From assembly GCA_051878085.1 (NCBI GenBank), contig JBJEJN010000078.1, forward strand, positions 1 through 14,207: 14,207 bases of DNA, in the 5' to 3' direction. This DNA comes from SFTH01 sp051878085. Its GTDB lineage: Bacteria; Bacillota; Clostridia; Christensenellales; Aristaeellaceae. Numbering within the stretch: the first letter of the stretch is position 1; each line of letters begins with the position of its first letter. The position numbers and the translations under genes were made by a program. The notes beneath the pieces were generated by a model that saw only the letters and a program-made list of their open reading frames with translations, searched no databases and was not told the origin of the DNA. This document shows, one piece after another, positions 1-6,701 of the stretch.

Positions 1-233
1 ACGGTGTCCTTGGAGTTCTCGTCCATGACGATGAACTTGTCCTTCGGGGAGCGGCCGGTGTAGATGCCGGTCATGACGTTCACAGCGCCCAGCTCGGTCA
101 GCTGACCCTTTTCAAAGCCCTCGAGGGAAGGATCCATTTCAGCTGCGAACAGCTCTTCATAAGAAGGATTGTACACGATCTCGGTAGTACCGGTAATGCC
201 ATACTTGCTCAGATTGATCTCAGACATTTTCAT
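1..233 (-). CDS. pckA: Phosphoenolpyruvate carboxykinase (ATP), N-terminal part, cut by window edge
   Basis: Cytosolic enzyme that interconverts oxaloacetate plus ATP with PEP, CO2 and ADP. In anaerobes it can run in either direction, for gluconeogenesis or for CO2-fixing fermentation. Only the first 77 residues are in the window. They contain the family's N-terminal block with a run LGAVNVMTGIYTGRSPKDKF near residues 49-67; the RSPKDK part is a conserved substrate-contact segment of ATP-type PEPCK. The remaining roughly 450 residues, with the kinase loops, lie beyond position 1. Two in-frame ATGs compete, at 233 (MKMSEINL) and 227 (MSEINL). The upstream AAGGA and AGAGG runs could serve either. 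I give the longer form; many relatives begin at the second. It lies downstream of ksgA on the same strand but has its own promoter and structured leader, so it is probably transcribed separately. The family call is firm; the exact start is not. Confidence 0.9.
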   Translation of the reverse strand, partial: MKMSEINLSKYGITGTTEIVYNPSYEELFAAEMDPSLEGFEKGQLTELGAVNVMTGIYTGRSPKDKFIVMDENSKDT

Positions 234-257
234 GCAACCTCTTTCCTTAAAATTTTT

Positions 258-333
258 GGCTTGCCGATTGTGCAGACAACGCGAAAATCTGCCGTCTGAG
301 CAGACTACGCATTCCCGTCTGCATCAGCAAGCC
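258..333 (-). ncRNA. Candidate structured 5' leader of pckA (long nested hairpin)
   Basis: The minus-strand RNA can fold into four stacked helices. Outer GGCUUGC (333-327) pairs with GCAAGCC (264-258). GCAGAC (322-317) pairs with GUCUGC (277-272). AAUGCG (313-308) pairs with CGCGUU (283-278), with one U-G. GUCUGC (305-300) pairs with GCAGAU (292-287), closing a 7-nt loop. That is 25 base pairs over 76 nt, separated by small internal loops. The structure ends about 25 nt before the start codon. It is followed by AAAAAUUUU, so it is not a plain terminator. I do not recognise it as a known riboswitch class. The pairing is visible in the sequence; a regulatory role is inference. Confidence 0.55.
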
Positions 334-360
334 CCGGTTATCCATATCATCAGCAATATC

Positions 361-389
361 ATGATACACTAGTAGACCCATAAAATCAA
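361..389 (-). promoter_or_regulatory. Probable sigma-A promoter of pckA
   Basis: On the minus strand, TTGATT (389-384), a 17-nt spacer, then TATCAT (366-361). The -10 box has one mismatch to consensus and is directly preceded by TG; the -35 box has two. Predicted transcription start is near 354, giving a leader of about 120 nt that contains the nested hairpin. No convincing terminator separates ksgA (ending at 496) from this promoter. Confidence 0.6.
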
Positions 390-495
390 CACTATTTGCA
401 TAAATTTATAGAAAACTTTCCATACAGACGGGCATGTCCGGGAAAATTCCTTCAAATAATATGGACGGATCGCGCCGCCTTCATGCAATCCACTT

Positions 496-1377
496 TCAGC
501 CATTTGCCCGTGTCGAAAGCATTTCGCCCAGCGCGTCGCTCAGGCGCGTCACCTGATCCACCGAAAGCGCTTCGCCACGGATGCGCGGATCCAGGTTTTG
601 GGACAAAAGCAGCTCCTCGGCCTGTTCGCGGCTGACGCCGAAGTCGCCGGTCAGGTTGTTGATCAGCGTCTTGCGGCGCATGCGGAACGCGCTGCGGATG
701 AGGCGCTGCAGCAGCCTCTCGTCCTTCGCCCGCAAGCTGTCCGTGCGGCGATTCAGGCGAATCAGGCGGCTCATCACGTGGGGCGGCGGTGTAAAGCGCT
801 CCGGCGGCACGTCCATCAGCTCCTCCACATCGCAGTAGTACTGCGTCAGCATCGCCAACGCGCAGTAGTTTTTGCTGCCAACAGATGCGCCGATGCGCTC
901 CGCAGCCTCCTTCTGCACCATCACAGTGATGTTGCCGATGCGCGCGCCGCAGGTGAGCAGGCGCTCGATCACGTCGGCGGTGATGTAGTACGGAAGGTTG
1001 GCCACCACCTGCACATCCTCGCCCGGGAAGCGTTCCTCCAGCAGCGCGGGCAGGTCGCACTTCATCACGTCCGTGAACACGACCTCCGCGTTGTCCACGC
1101 TCTCCAGCACCTCGGAAAGCACCGGCTCCAGCTTGCGGTCGATCTCCAGCGCCAGCACCTTTCGGCAATGGGACGCGAGGTGATGGGTCAGCAGGCCCGG
1201 GCCGGGGCCGATCTCCAGCACGGCCTCCCCTTCCCCCACGCCGGATTCCAGCGCGATTTCCTCCAGAAAGTCGTCGTCCAGTATGAAGTTCTGCCCCAGC
1301 GAATGGGTAAACGAAAAGCCGTGCTTCTCCAGCGCGACCCGCGCGCGCAGGCCCGGCGAGATTCCCTGATTCTGCAT
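496..1377 (-). CDS. ksgA: 16S rRNA (adenine(1518)-N6/adenine(1519)-N6)-dimethyltransferase
   Basis: Uses S-adenosylmethionine to dimethylate two adjacent adenines near the 3' end of 16S rRNA, a late step of 30S assembly in the cytoplasm (also called RsmA). The 293-residue product has the usual length. It shows HSLGQNFILDD at residues 25-35, the SAM-binding motif EIGPGPG at 55-61, the catalytic NLPYY at 127-131, and the C-terminal block PPERFTPPPHV at 191-201. The reading frame is open 57 nt further upstream, but that extension would cross the upp terminator. The chosen ATG at 1377 follows AAAGGAG with good spacing. The gene lies 70 nt after upp, whose terminator U-tract ends only a few bases before this ribosome binding site, so expression probably relies on readthrough. 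I see no separate promoter in the gap. Confident call. Confidence 0.96.
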   Translation of the reverse strand: MQNQGISPGLRARVALEKHGFSFTHSLGQNFILDDDFLEEIALESGVGEGEAVLEIGPGPGLLTHHLASHCRKVLALEIDRKLEPVLSEVLESVDNAEVVFTDVMKCDLPALLEERFPGEDVQVVANLPYYITADVIERLLTCGARIGNITVMVQKEAAERIGASVGSKNYCALAMLTQYYCDVEELMDVPPERFTPPPHVMSRLIRLNRRTDSLRAKDERLLQRLIRSAFRMRRKTLINNLTGDFGVSREQAEELLLSQNLDPRIRGEALSVDQVTRLSDALGEMLSTRANG

Positions 1378-1390
1378 GATTTCTCCTTTG

Positions 1391-1427
1391 AAAAAACGGG
1401 AGAACCAGCAGGAAACTGATTCTCCCG
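1391..1427 (-). terminator. Intrinsic terminator after upp, abutting the ksgA ribosome binding site
   Basis: The minus-strand RNA forms CGGGAGAA (1427-1420) paired with UUCUCCCG (1404-1397). A further CAG/CUG pairing lies inside, and six U follow (1396-1391). The ksgA Shine-Dalgarno begins four bases after the last U. There is little room for an independent ksgA promoter between the terminator and the gene. Confidence 0.9.
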
Positions 1428-1447
1428 GATGCATGTTATCTGAATGC

Positions 1448-2077
1448 TTACTTGGTGCCGAACAGGCGGTCGCCGGCGTCGCCCAGGCCGGGAACGATGT
1501 ACTTGTTCTCGTTGAGGTGATCGTCGATGGCGGCGATGTAGAGATCCACGTCCGGATGGGCCTTCTGCAGCGCGTCGATGCCCTCGGGGCAGCCCACCAG
1601 GCACATCAGGGTGATGCGCTTGCAGCCGCGGCGCTTGATGAAGTCGATGGCGGCGATGGCGGAGCCACCGGTGGCCAGCATGGGATCCACCACGATCAGG
1701 TCGCGCTCGTTGACGTCGGTGGGCAGCTTGCAGTAGTATTCCACCGGCAGATGGGTCTCCGGGTCGCGGTACAGGCCGATGTGGCCCACCTTCGCGGAGG
1801 GAACGATGCACAGCACGCCGTCCACCATGCCCAGACCTGCGCGCAGGATCGGCACGATGCCCAGCTTCTTGCCGGCGATGATCTTTGACTTGCACTTTGC
1901 AACGGGCGTTTCGATCTCGATCTCCTGAAGCGGCAGATCGCGGGTTACTTCATAAGCCATCAGCATTGCAATTTCCTCCAGAAGCTGGCGGAAATCCTTG
2001 GTGCTGCACTCGGTTTGACGCATCAGAGTCAGTTTGTGCTGAACGAGGGGATGATCCACAACATGTACGGTGCTCAT
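1448..2077 (-). CDS. upp: Uracil phosphoribosyltransferase
   Basis: Pyrimidine salvage enzyme of the cytosol: uracil plus PRPP gives UMP and pyrophosphate. The 209-residue length is typical. The PRPP-binding loop LIVVDPMLATGGSA is at residues 127-140, and the C-terminal uracil-recognition segment YIVPGLGDAGDR is at 193-204. The frame continues upstream to 2146, but the start at 2077 (MSTVHVVDHP) has GGAGGT six bases before it and matches family N-termini. The gene has its own promoter about 60 nt upstream and is closed by a terminator immediately downstream. A short CUUG-loop hairpin (2103-2114) lies in its leader, but I see no PyrR-type binding site. Firm call. Confidence 0.97.
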   Translation of the reverse strand: MSTVHVVDHPLVQHKLTLMRQTECSTKDFRQLLEEIAMLMAYEVTRDLPLQEIEIETPVAKCKSKIIAGKKLGIVPILRAGLGMVDGVLCIVPSAKVGHIGLYRDPETHLPVEYYCKLPTDVNERDLIVVDPMLATGGSAIAAIDFIKRRGCKRITLMCLVGCPEGIDALQKAHPDVDLYIAAIDDHLNENKYIVPGLGDAGDRLFGTK

Positions 2078-2134
2078 TCTATAACCTCCATTTATAAAGC
2101 CCGCCGCAAGCGGCAACACTTTTGTATCAGAAAG

Positions 2135-2163
2135 ATTATACCCCAACGTGCGCCAAAATACAA
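2135..2163 (-). promoter_or_regulatory. Probable sigma-A promoter of upp
   Basis: On the minus strand, TTGTAT (2163-2158), a 17-nt spacer, then a perfect TATAAT (2140-2135). The -35 box is weak beyond TTG. The predicted start is near 2128, giving a leader of about 50 nt. Confidence 0.65.
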
Positions 2164-2217
2164 CATTTTTTGATTTAATTCCGCTGAGAATCTCCCTTCC
2201 CGCGCACCAAAGCGTAT

Positions 2218-2246
2218 GAAAATGGAGCGGCAGTCTGTGCCGCTCC
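2218..2246 (-). terminator. Intrinsic terminator after clpB
   Basis: The minus-strand RNA pairs GGAGCGGC (2246-2239) with GCCGCUCC (2231-2224) around a 7-nt loop, followed by AUUUUC. It lies 17 nt past the clpB stop codon and upstream of the upp promoter. Confidence 0.85.
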
Positions 2247-2262
2247 GGGATGGATGTGATAT

Positions 2263-4896
2263 TTAGCCGCTGACTTCGCCCTCCAGGCAGCCCTCCTCGA
2301 CGCGCACAACGATCTCATCGTTCTCCACGTCGACGATCAGGCGGCTGTCCTCCGGCACGTATTGCGCGATCAGCAGCTTGGCGATGGCCGTCTCCACGCT
2401 CTTCTGCAGGAAGCGCTTCAGCGGACGTGCGCCGTAGGCGCTGTCGTAGCCGTTCTCGATCACGTAGTCCTCTGCTGCGGGCGTGAGCTTCACGCTCAGC
2501 CTGCGATCCGCAAGCCGCTTCTCCAGATTCTGGATCATCAGGTGCATGATCTCCACGATCTGACTGCGGGTCAGCGGCGTGTAGAGCACGATCTCGTCCA
2601 GTCGGTTCAGGAATTCGGGACGGAACTGGGTCTTGAGCAGCGCGTCCACCTGCTTGCGGGCCTCGTCGCTCAGGTTGCCGTCGGCGTCGATGCCCTCCTG
2701 AATGTAGCTGGAGCCCAGATTCGAGGTCAGGATGATGATGGTGTTTTTGAAGTCCACCGTGCGGCCCTGGGAATCGGTGATTCTGCCGTCGTCCAGCACC
2801 TGAAGCAGGATGTTGAACACGTCGGGATGGGCCTTCTCCACCTCGTCGAACAGCACCACGCTGTACGGATGGGTGCGCACGGCCTCGGTCAGCTGACCGC
2901 CCTCCTCGTAGCCCACGTATCCGGGAGGCGCTCCGACCAGTCGGGACACGCTGTGCTTCTCCATGTACTCGGTCATGTCAATGCGCACGATGTTCTTCTC
3001 GTCGTCAAACAGCGCCTGCGCCAGCGTCTTGGCAAGCTCCGTCTTGCCAACGCCCGTGGGGCCAAGGAACAGGAACGAGCCGATGGGCCGGTTCGGATCC
3101 TGAATGCCCGCGCGGGAGCGCAGAATGGCCTCAGAGACCTTGGTGACGGCCTCGTCCTGACCCACGACGCGCTCGTGCAGGATGCTCTCCAGGCGCAGCA
3201 GCTTCTCGCGCTCACCCTCCACCAGTTTGGAGACCGGAATGCCCGTCCAGCGGGACACGATTCGGGCGATTTCCTCCTCGGTCACGCGGTCGCGCAGCAG
3301 GCTGTTCTGCCCACGGCTCTCCTCCGCAAGCTTCTCCTCCTCCGCCAGCTGCTTCTTCAGCTCCGGCAGCCTGCCGTACTGCAGCTCGGCGGCCTTGTTC
3401 AGGTCGTACTCGCGCTGGGCGCGCTCGATGTCGGCGTTCACCTGCTCGATCTCCTCGCGCAGCTTCTGCACCTTGCCGATGGAGTTCTTCTCCTTCTCCC
3501 ACTGGGCCTTCATGCCGCTGAACTTGTCGCGCAGCTCCTTCAGCTCACTCTGCACGTGCTCCAGCTGGCGCTGGGAGAACTCGTCATCCTCCTTGGCCAG
3601 CGCGGCCTCCTCGATCTCCTTCTGCATGATTTCCCGGGAAATCTCGTCCATCTCCTGGGGCATGGAGTCGATCTCGGTGCGGATCAAGGCGCAGGCCTCG
3701 TCGATCAGGTCGATGGCCTTGTCCGGCAGGAAGCGGTCGGTGATGTAGCGGTTGGACAGCTTCGCGGCGCTGACGATGGCCTGGTCGGAGATCTTCACGC
3801 CGTGGAACACCTCATAGCGTTCCTTCAGGCCACGCAGAATGGAGATGGTGTCCTCCACGCTGGGCTCATCCACCAGCACGGGCTGGAAGCGGCGCTCCAG
3901 CGCGGCGTCCTTCTCGATGTACTTGCGGTACTCGTTGATCGTGGTCGCACCCACGCAGTGCAGCTCGCCCCGGGCCAGCATCGGCTTGAGCAGGTTGCCC
4001 GCGTCCATGCTGCCCTCGGTCTTGCCCGCGCCCACGATGGTGTGCAGCTCGTCGATGAACAGGATGATCCTGCCGTCGCTCTTCTTGACCTCCTCGAGCA
4101 CCGACTTCAGACGCTCCTCAAATTCGCCGCGGTACTTCGCGCCGGCGATCAGCGCGCCCATATCCAGCGAAATCAGCTGGCGATCCTTCAGCGTGGTGGG
4201 CACGTCGCCGCGCACGATGCGCTGGGCCAGGCCCTCTGCGATGGCGGTCTTGCCCACACCGGGCTCGCCGATCAGGCAGGGGTTGTTCTTTGATTTTCTG
4301 GACAGGATGCGGATGACGTTGCGGATCTCGGTGTCCCTGCCGATCACCGGATCCAGCTTCTGCTGGCGCGCAAGCTCGGTCAGATCCTGACCATACTTCT
4401 GCAGCGCGTCGTAGGTGTCCTCCGGATTCTCGCTGGTGACGCGGGTGTTGCCGCGCACCTTCTGTAGCGCATTCAGGAAGGCCTCCTTGGTCACGCCGAA
4501 CTCGCTGAGGATGGACTTCACCGGGCCGTTGGGCTTCTCGACGATGGCCAGGAACAGGTGCTCCACGGACACGAATTCGTCCTTCATGGCCTGCGCCTGC
4601 TGCTCGGCCTCGATCAGCGCCGCGTCGACGGACTGGGAGATGTAGATCTTGTCCGCCTCCCGGCCGGGACCCGTCACCTTCGGGATCCGGGCGATCTCCC
4701 GCTCACAGGCGTTCACCATGCGGTTGGCGTCCACCTTCATCTTCTTCAGCATCTGGGCGATCAGTCCGCCCTCCTGTTTGATCAGCGCAAGAAGCAGGTG
4801 CTGCTGGTCAATCTGCATATTCTGGTTGCGAATCGCGATTTCCTGTGCATCCCGCACGGCTTCGAGCGACTTCTGCGTATATTTCTCTGCGTTCAT
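2263..4896 (-). CDS. clpB: ATP-dependent disaggregase ClpB (Hsp100)
   Basis: Hexameric AAA+ unfoldase that, with the DnaK system, pulls polypeptides out of aggregates after stress. The 877-residue protein has the full ClpB layout. The Clp N-domain covers residues 1-150. NBD1 has Walker A GEPGVGKT at 210-217, pore loop KYRGEFEER around 254-262, and Walker B ILFIDE at 278-283. A coiled-coil middle domain, charged and Leu/Glu-rich, spans about 400-535. NBD2 has Walker A GPTGVGKT at 612-619, pore loop GYVG at 659-662, and Walker B VVLFDE at 680-685. The long middle domain separates it from ClpC and ClpA, and no ClpP-binding loop is evident. The ATG at 4896 follows GGGGGA. Its promoter overlaps an exact CtsR operator, so repression by CtsR and induction by heat are expected. 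It stands alone, ended by its own terminator. Confidence 0.97.
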   Translation of the reverse strand: MNAEKYTQKSLEAVRDAQEIAIRNQNMQIDQQHLLLALIKQEGGLIAQMLKKMKVDANRMVNACEREIARIPKVTGPGREADKIYISQSVDAALIEAEQQAQAMKDEFVSVEHLFLAIVEKPNGPVKSILSEFGVTKEAFLNALQKVRGNTRVTSENPEDTYDALQKYGQDLTELARQQKLDPVIGRDTEIRNVIRILSRKSKNNPCLIGEPGVGKTAIAEGLAQRIVRGDVPTTLKDRQLISLDMGALIAGAKYRGEFEERLKSVLEEVKKSDGRIILFIDELHTIVGAGKTEGSMDAGNLLKPMLARGELHCVGATTINEYRKYIEKDAALERRFQPVLVDEPSVEDTISILRGLKERYEVFHGVKISDQAIVSAAKLSNRYITDRFLPDKAIDLIDEACALIRTEIDSMPQEMDEISREIMQKEIEEAALAKEDDEFSQRQLEHVQSELKELRDKFSGMKAQWEKEKNSIGKVQKLREEIEQVNADIERAQREYDLNKAAELQYGRLPELKKQLAEEEKLAEESRGQNSLLRDRVTEEEIARIVSRWTGIPVSKLVEGEREKLLRLESILHERVVGQDEAVTKVSEAILRSRAGIQDPNRPIGSFLFLGPTGVGKTELAKTLAQALFDDEKNIVRIDMTEYMEKHSVSRLVGAPPGYVGYEEGGQLTEAVRTHPYSVVLFDEVEKAHPDVFNILLQVLDDGRITDSQGRTVDFKNTIIILTSNLGSSYIQEGIDADGNLSDEARKQVDALLKTQFRPEFLNRLDEIVLYTPLTRSQIVEIMHLMIQNLEKRLADRRLSVKLTPAAEDYVIENGYDSAYGARPLKRFLQKSVETAIAKLLIAQYVPEDSRLIVDVENDEIVVRVEEGCLEGEVSG

Positions 4897-4935
4897 ACTG
4901 TATCCCCCTTTCCGGGAACATGGTCGAAAGTCATC

Positions 4936-4952
4936 TTTGACTTTCTTTGACC
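4936..4952 (-). promoter_or_regulatory. CtsR operator of clpB
   Basis: On the minus strand, GGTCAAA (4952-4946), three bases, AGTCAAA (4942-4936). This is an exact match to the CtsR heptad direct repeat RGTCAAA-N3-RGTCAAA. It begins at the base next to the -10 box and covers the predicted start site, the usual repressing position. The ctsR gene is not in this window. Confidence 0.88.
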
Positions 4953-4980
4953 ATTATAGCGCATTTCATGGATTTGTCAA
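4953..4980 (-). promoter_or_regulatory. Consensus sigma-A promoter of clpB
   Basis: Perfect TTGACA (4980-4975), a 16-nt spacer, and perfect TATAAT (4958-4953) on the minus strand. Such a strong promoter fits a gene held down by a repressor. The 5' UTR is about 50 nt and ends in GGGGGA before the ATG. Confidence 0.9.
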
Positions 4981-5041
4981 GAGGTTTGGCGGATATTTTT
5001 TGAAATTCCATGGGATTTAATCCAAGCTCAATCTTTGAATC

Positions 5042-5070
5042 TTGAATTCGGATTTCAAACTGGCTATACT
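5042..5070 (+). promoter_or_regulatory. Probable promoter of the EamA transporter gene
   Basis: TTGAAT (5042-5047), a 17-nt spacer, then TATACT (5065-5070). The -10 box has one mismatch. The -35 overlaps a TTTGAA...TTCAAA inverted repeat (5034-5059) that might be an operator. It is divergent from the clpB promoter. Confidence 0.6.
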
Positions 5071-5101
5071 GTTACAGAAAATCAAAATTCGAGGGATACA
5101 T

Positions 5102-5989
5102 ATGAAAGATAATACCAAAGGAAGTCTGCTTCTGATTCTCTGCTCCTTCATCTGGGGCATGGCCTTTACCGCGCAGAGCACCGCCACGGGCTTCATCGGC
5201 CCCTTCACCTTCGTGTTTCTGCGCTCGCTGATCACCAGCATCGTGCTCTTCGCGGTCTATCCCCTGCTGAGCCGCAAGGCCCGCCGCGCCGGCCACAAGC
5301 CGGACATGAAGCGCCACCTGATTCTGGGCGCGGTGCTGGGCGTGATTCTGTTCGGCGCGTGCGCGCTCCAGCAGATCGGCATCGCCTACACCACCGCCGC
5401 AAACTCCGGCTTCATCACCGCGCTCTACATCATCCTGATCCCCATCATCACCATGTTCATGGGCAAGCGCGTGGGCAAAAAGGTGTGGATCGGCGTGGCG
5501 GTTGCGCTGGTGGGCCTGTGCCTGCTGTGCATCAAAGATGATTTCTCCGTCAACATCGGCGATCTGATCACCCTGGGCTGCGCCTTCGTGTTCTCCTTCC
5601 ACATCATCGTCATCGACAGCTACGCCGGAGACATGGATTCGATCCTGCTCAGCGCCATCCAGTTTGCCGCCGGAGCCATCGTGGCCCTGCCGCTGATGCT
5701 GCTGACCGAGACCCCCACCATGCCCAACATCATGGCCTGCTGGACGAGCATCATCTATGCGGCGGTGTTCTCCGGCGCGATGGGCTACACGCTCCAGATG
5801 GTCGGCCAGAAGTACACCGATCCCACCCTGGCCTCCCTGCTGATGTGCCTGGAATCCGTATTCGCGGCCATAGGCGGCTGGATCCTGCTGGGCGAGGTGC
5901 TCTCTGTGCGCGAACTGCTCGGCTGCCTGCTGATGCTCAGCGCGTCGGTGATCGCCCAGCTCCCCGAGAAGCACAGCTCCATCGCCTGA
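5102..5989 (+). CDS. EamA-family (drug/metabolite transporter superfamily) permease
   Basis: An inner-membrane carrier of 295 residues with ten predicted hydrophobic segments arranged as two EamA halves, the standard size and layout of the DMT superfamily. The first half begins with LLLILCSFIWGMAF around residues 9-22, a typical EamA opening. The second starts near residue 157 (LITLGCAFVFSFHIIVID), and the last helices contain the characteristic glutamate in CLESVFAAIGGWILLGE. The substrate cannot be told from sequence; members export amino acids, nucleosides or other metabolites. The frame is open from 5042, but the ATG at 5102 follows GAGGG with 6-nt spacing and gives the family N-terminus. 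No terminator follows, so its mRNA may run into the tRNA gene and end at 6176. Confidence 0.9.
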   Translation: MKDNTKGSLLLILCSFIWGMAFTAQSTATGFIGPFTFVFLRSLITSIVLFAVYPLLSRKARRAGHKPDMKRHLILGAVLGVILFGACALQQIGIAYTTAANSGFITALYIILIPIITMFMGKRVGKKVWIGVAVALVGLCLLCIKDDFSVNIGDLITLGCAFVFSFHIIVIDSYAGDMDSILLSAIQFAAGAIVALPLMLLTETPTMPNIMACWTSIIYAAVFSGAMGYTLQMVGQKYTDPTLASLLMCLESVFAAIGGWILLGEVLSVRELLGCLLMLSASVIAQLPEKHSSIA

Positions 5990-6019
5990 CAAAAAATATC
6001 AGAAATTCTCAAAAAAGTA

Positions 6020-6048
6020 TTGACAAGTGCGCCAGTGTGATGTATAAT
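6020..6048 (+). promoter_or_regulatory. Perfect-consensus promoter of the tRNA-Val gene
   Basis: TTGACA (6020-6025), exactly 17 nt, TATAAT (6043-6048). Both boxes match consensus completely. The mature tRNA begins 14 nt after the -10 box, so the 5' leader would be only about 8 nt. Strong promoters of this type are usual for stable RNA genes. Confidence 0.92.
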
Positions 6049-6062
6049 AACACCTGTCGCGC

Positions 6063-6139
6063 GGGGTTATAGCTCAGTTGGTTAGAGCGTCACGTTGACA
6101 TCGTGAAGGTCATAGGTTCGAGCCCTACTAACCCCACCA
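6063..6139 (+). tRNA. tRNA-Val (anticodon GAC), CCA encoded
   Basis: A complete cloverleaf of 77 nt can be drawn. Acceptor GGGGTTA pairs fully with TAACCCC. The D-arm is GCTC/GAGC around AGTTGGTTA. The anticodon stem TCACG/CGTGA encloses the 7-base loop TTGACAT, with T33 and anticodon GAC. A 5-nt variable loop follows, then a T-arm with TTCGAGC loop (outermost pair A-C mismatched). Discriminator A is followed by a genome-encoded CCA. Anticodon GAC reads GUC and GUU valine codons. The gene is flanked by its own promoter and terminator. Confidence 0.96.
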
Positions 6140-6140
6140 C

Positions 6141-6176
6141 AGAATCACCTGATACAGGATCGGGTGATTCTTTTTT
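6141..6176 (+). terminator. Intrinsic terminator of tRNA-Val and probably of the upstream permease
   Basis: AGAATCACCTGAT (6141-6153) pairs with ATCGGGTGATTCT (6159-6171), with one G-U, around the loop ACAGG. The 3' arm leads straight into a run of six T (6171-6176). It starts one base after the tRNA CCA end. Confidence 0.93.
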
Positions 6177-6196
6177 GCGTATATCTATAACGGCGT

Positions 6197-6236
6197 AAAA
6201 AGAGAACCGGGCGCTCCTGTGTGGGAACGTCCGGTT
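6197..6236 (-). terminator. Intrinsic terminator of the dnaK-paralogue gene run
   Basis: The minus-strand RNA pairs AACCGG (6236-6231) with CCGGUU (6210-6205). After one mismatch, CGUUCC (6229-6224) pairs with GGAGCG (6217-6212, one U-G) around a 6-nt loop. CUCUUUUU follows. It lies just past the stop codon of the zinc-ribbon gene and 20 nt from the opposing tRNA terminator. Confidence 0.85.
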
Positions 6237-6239
6237 TCA

Positions 6240-6647
6240 TTATGCCTTTTGCTTGAACTGGTGGTGGCACTTGCCGCAGGTCACGGTCACCTCGCCCACC
6301 TTGCGCGGCAGGCGCAACCGCGCCTTGCACTCCGGGCAGCGGAAGTACTTGTACTTCTTCATGTTCTTCAGGCGGACGAAGAACTGGGAGAAATTCGTCC
6401 TGAAGTTCCGGGTGAAATCCAGATACTTCGCGTTCTCCGCCGTGCGCTTGGCGTTGTTCCGGGAAAACATGCGGAAGAGCGCCCATATGTACGCGGCGAG
6501 ACCGAGGTAATAGAAGATCATGATCCGGGTGATGCTCGAGAGCAGCGAGAGCACGATGCCGCCGATGAGCAGCGCCAGCGAGAGCTGGTCGCCGCCGTGC
6601 CGTCCGGTCATGAAGTTGCGAAAGCCGTCTTTAATTTTCTGCCACAT
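6240..6647 (-). CDS. Small membrane protein with C-terminal zinc ribbon
   Basis: A 135-residue protein of unknown function. After a short basic N-terminus, residues 23-41 and 43-62 form two hydrophobic segments, likely a transmembrane hairpin. A positively charged stretch (about 63-103) follows, then a zinc ribbon with CPEC at 104-107 and CGKC at 124-127, and a basic end. The four Cys in two CxxC knuckles should bind one Zn ion. The charge pattern suggests both termini face the cytoplasm. The ATG at 6647 was preferred over the one at 6665 because AAGGAG lies 8 nt before it. It follows the J-domain gene by 54 nt without a terminator and is the last gene before the 6197-6236 terminator, so it is probably co-transcribed with the chaperone genes. 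A role in tethering something to the membrane is speculation. Confidence 0.8.
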   Translation of the reverse strand: MWQKIKDGFRNFMTGRHGGDQLSLALLIGGIVLSLLSSITRIMIFYYLGLAAYIWALFRMFSRNNAKRTAENAKYLDFTRNFRTNFSQFFVRLKNMKKYKYFRCPECKARLRLPRKVGEVTVTCGKCHHQFKQKA

Positions 6648-6701
6648 TGAAAGTTCTCCTTCCATTCACTCCCAAAGGCGCTTCCAATGATCTCAGTGCA
6701 A

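Noticed and set aside
390..495. Terminator after ksgA
   Set aside because: Only short GC palindromes without a U-tract are present on the minus strand, so none is reported.
598..1419. Plus-strand frame opposite ksgA
   Set aside because: Antisense to a gene with all KsgA motifs; no ribosome binding site or domain support.
2362..4293. Long open plus-strand frame (643 codons) opposite clpB
   Set aside because: It is antisense to an unmistakable ClpB. Its translation is rich in Leu, His, Gln and Ala without domains, which is the usual mirror of GC-rich coding DNA.
5072..5992. Minus-strand frame opposite the EamA transporter
   Set aside because: The composition (His, Asp, Gln, Gly rich) is that of an antisense shadow, and the plus-strand frame encodes clear transmembrane helices with a ribosome binding site.
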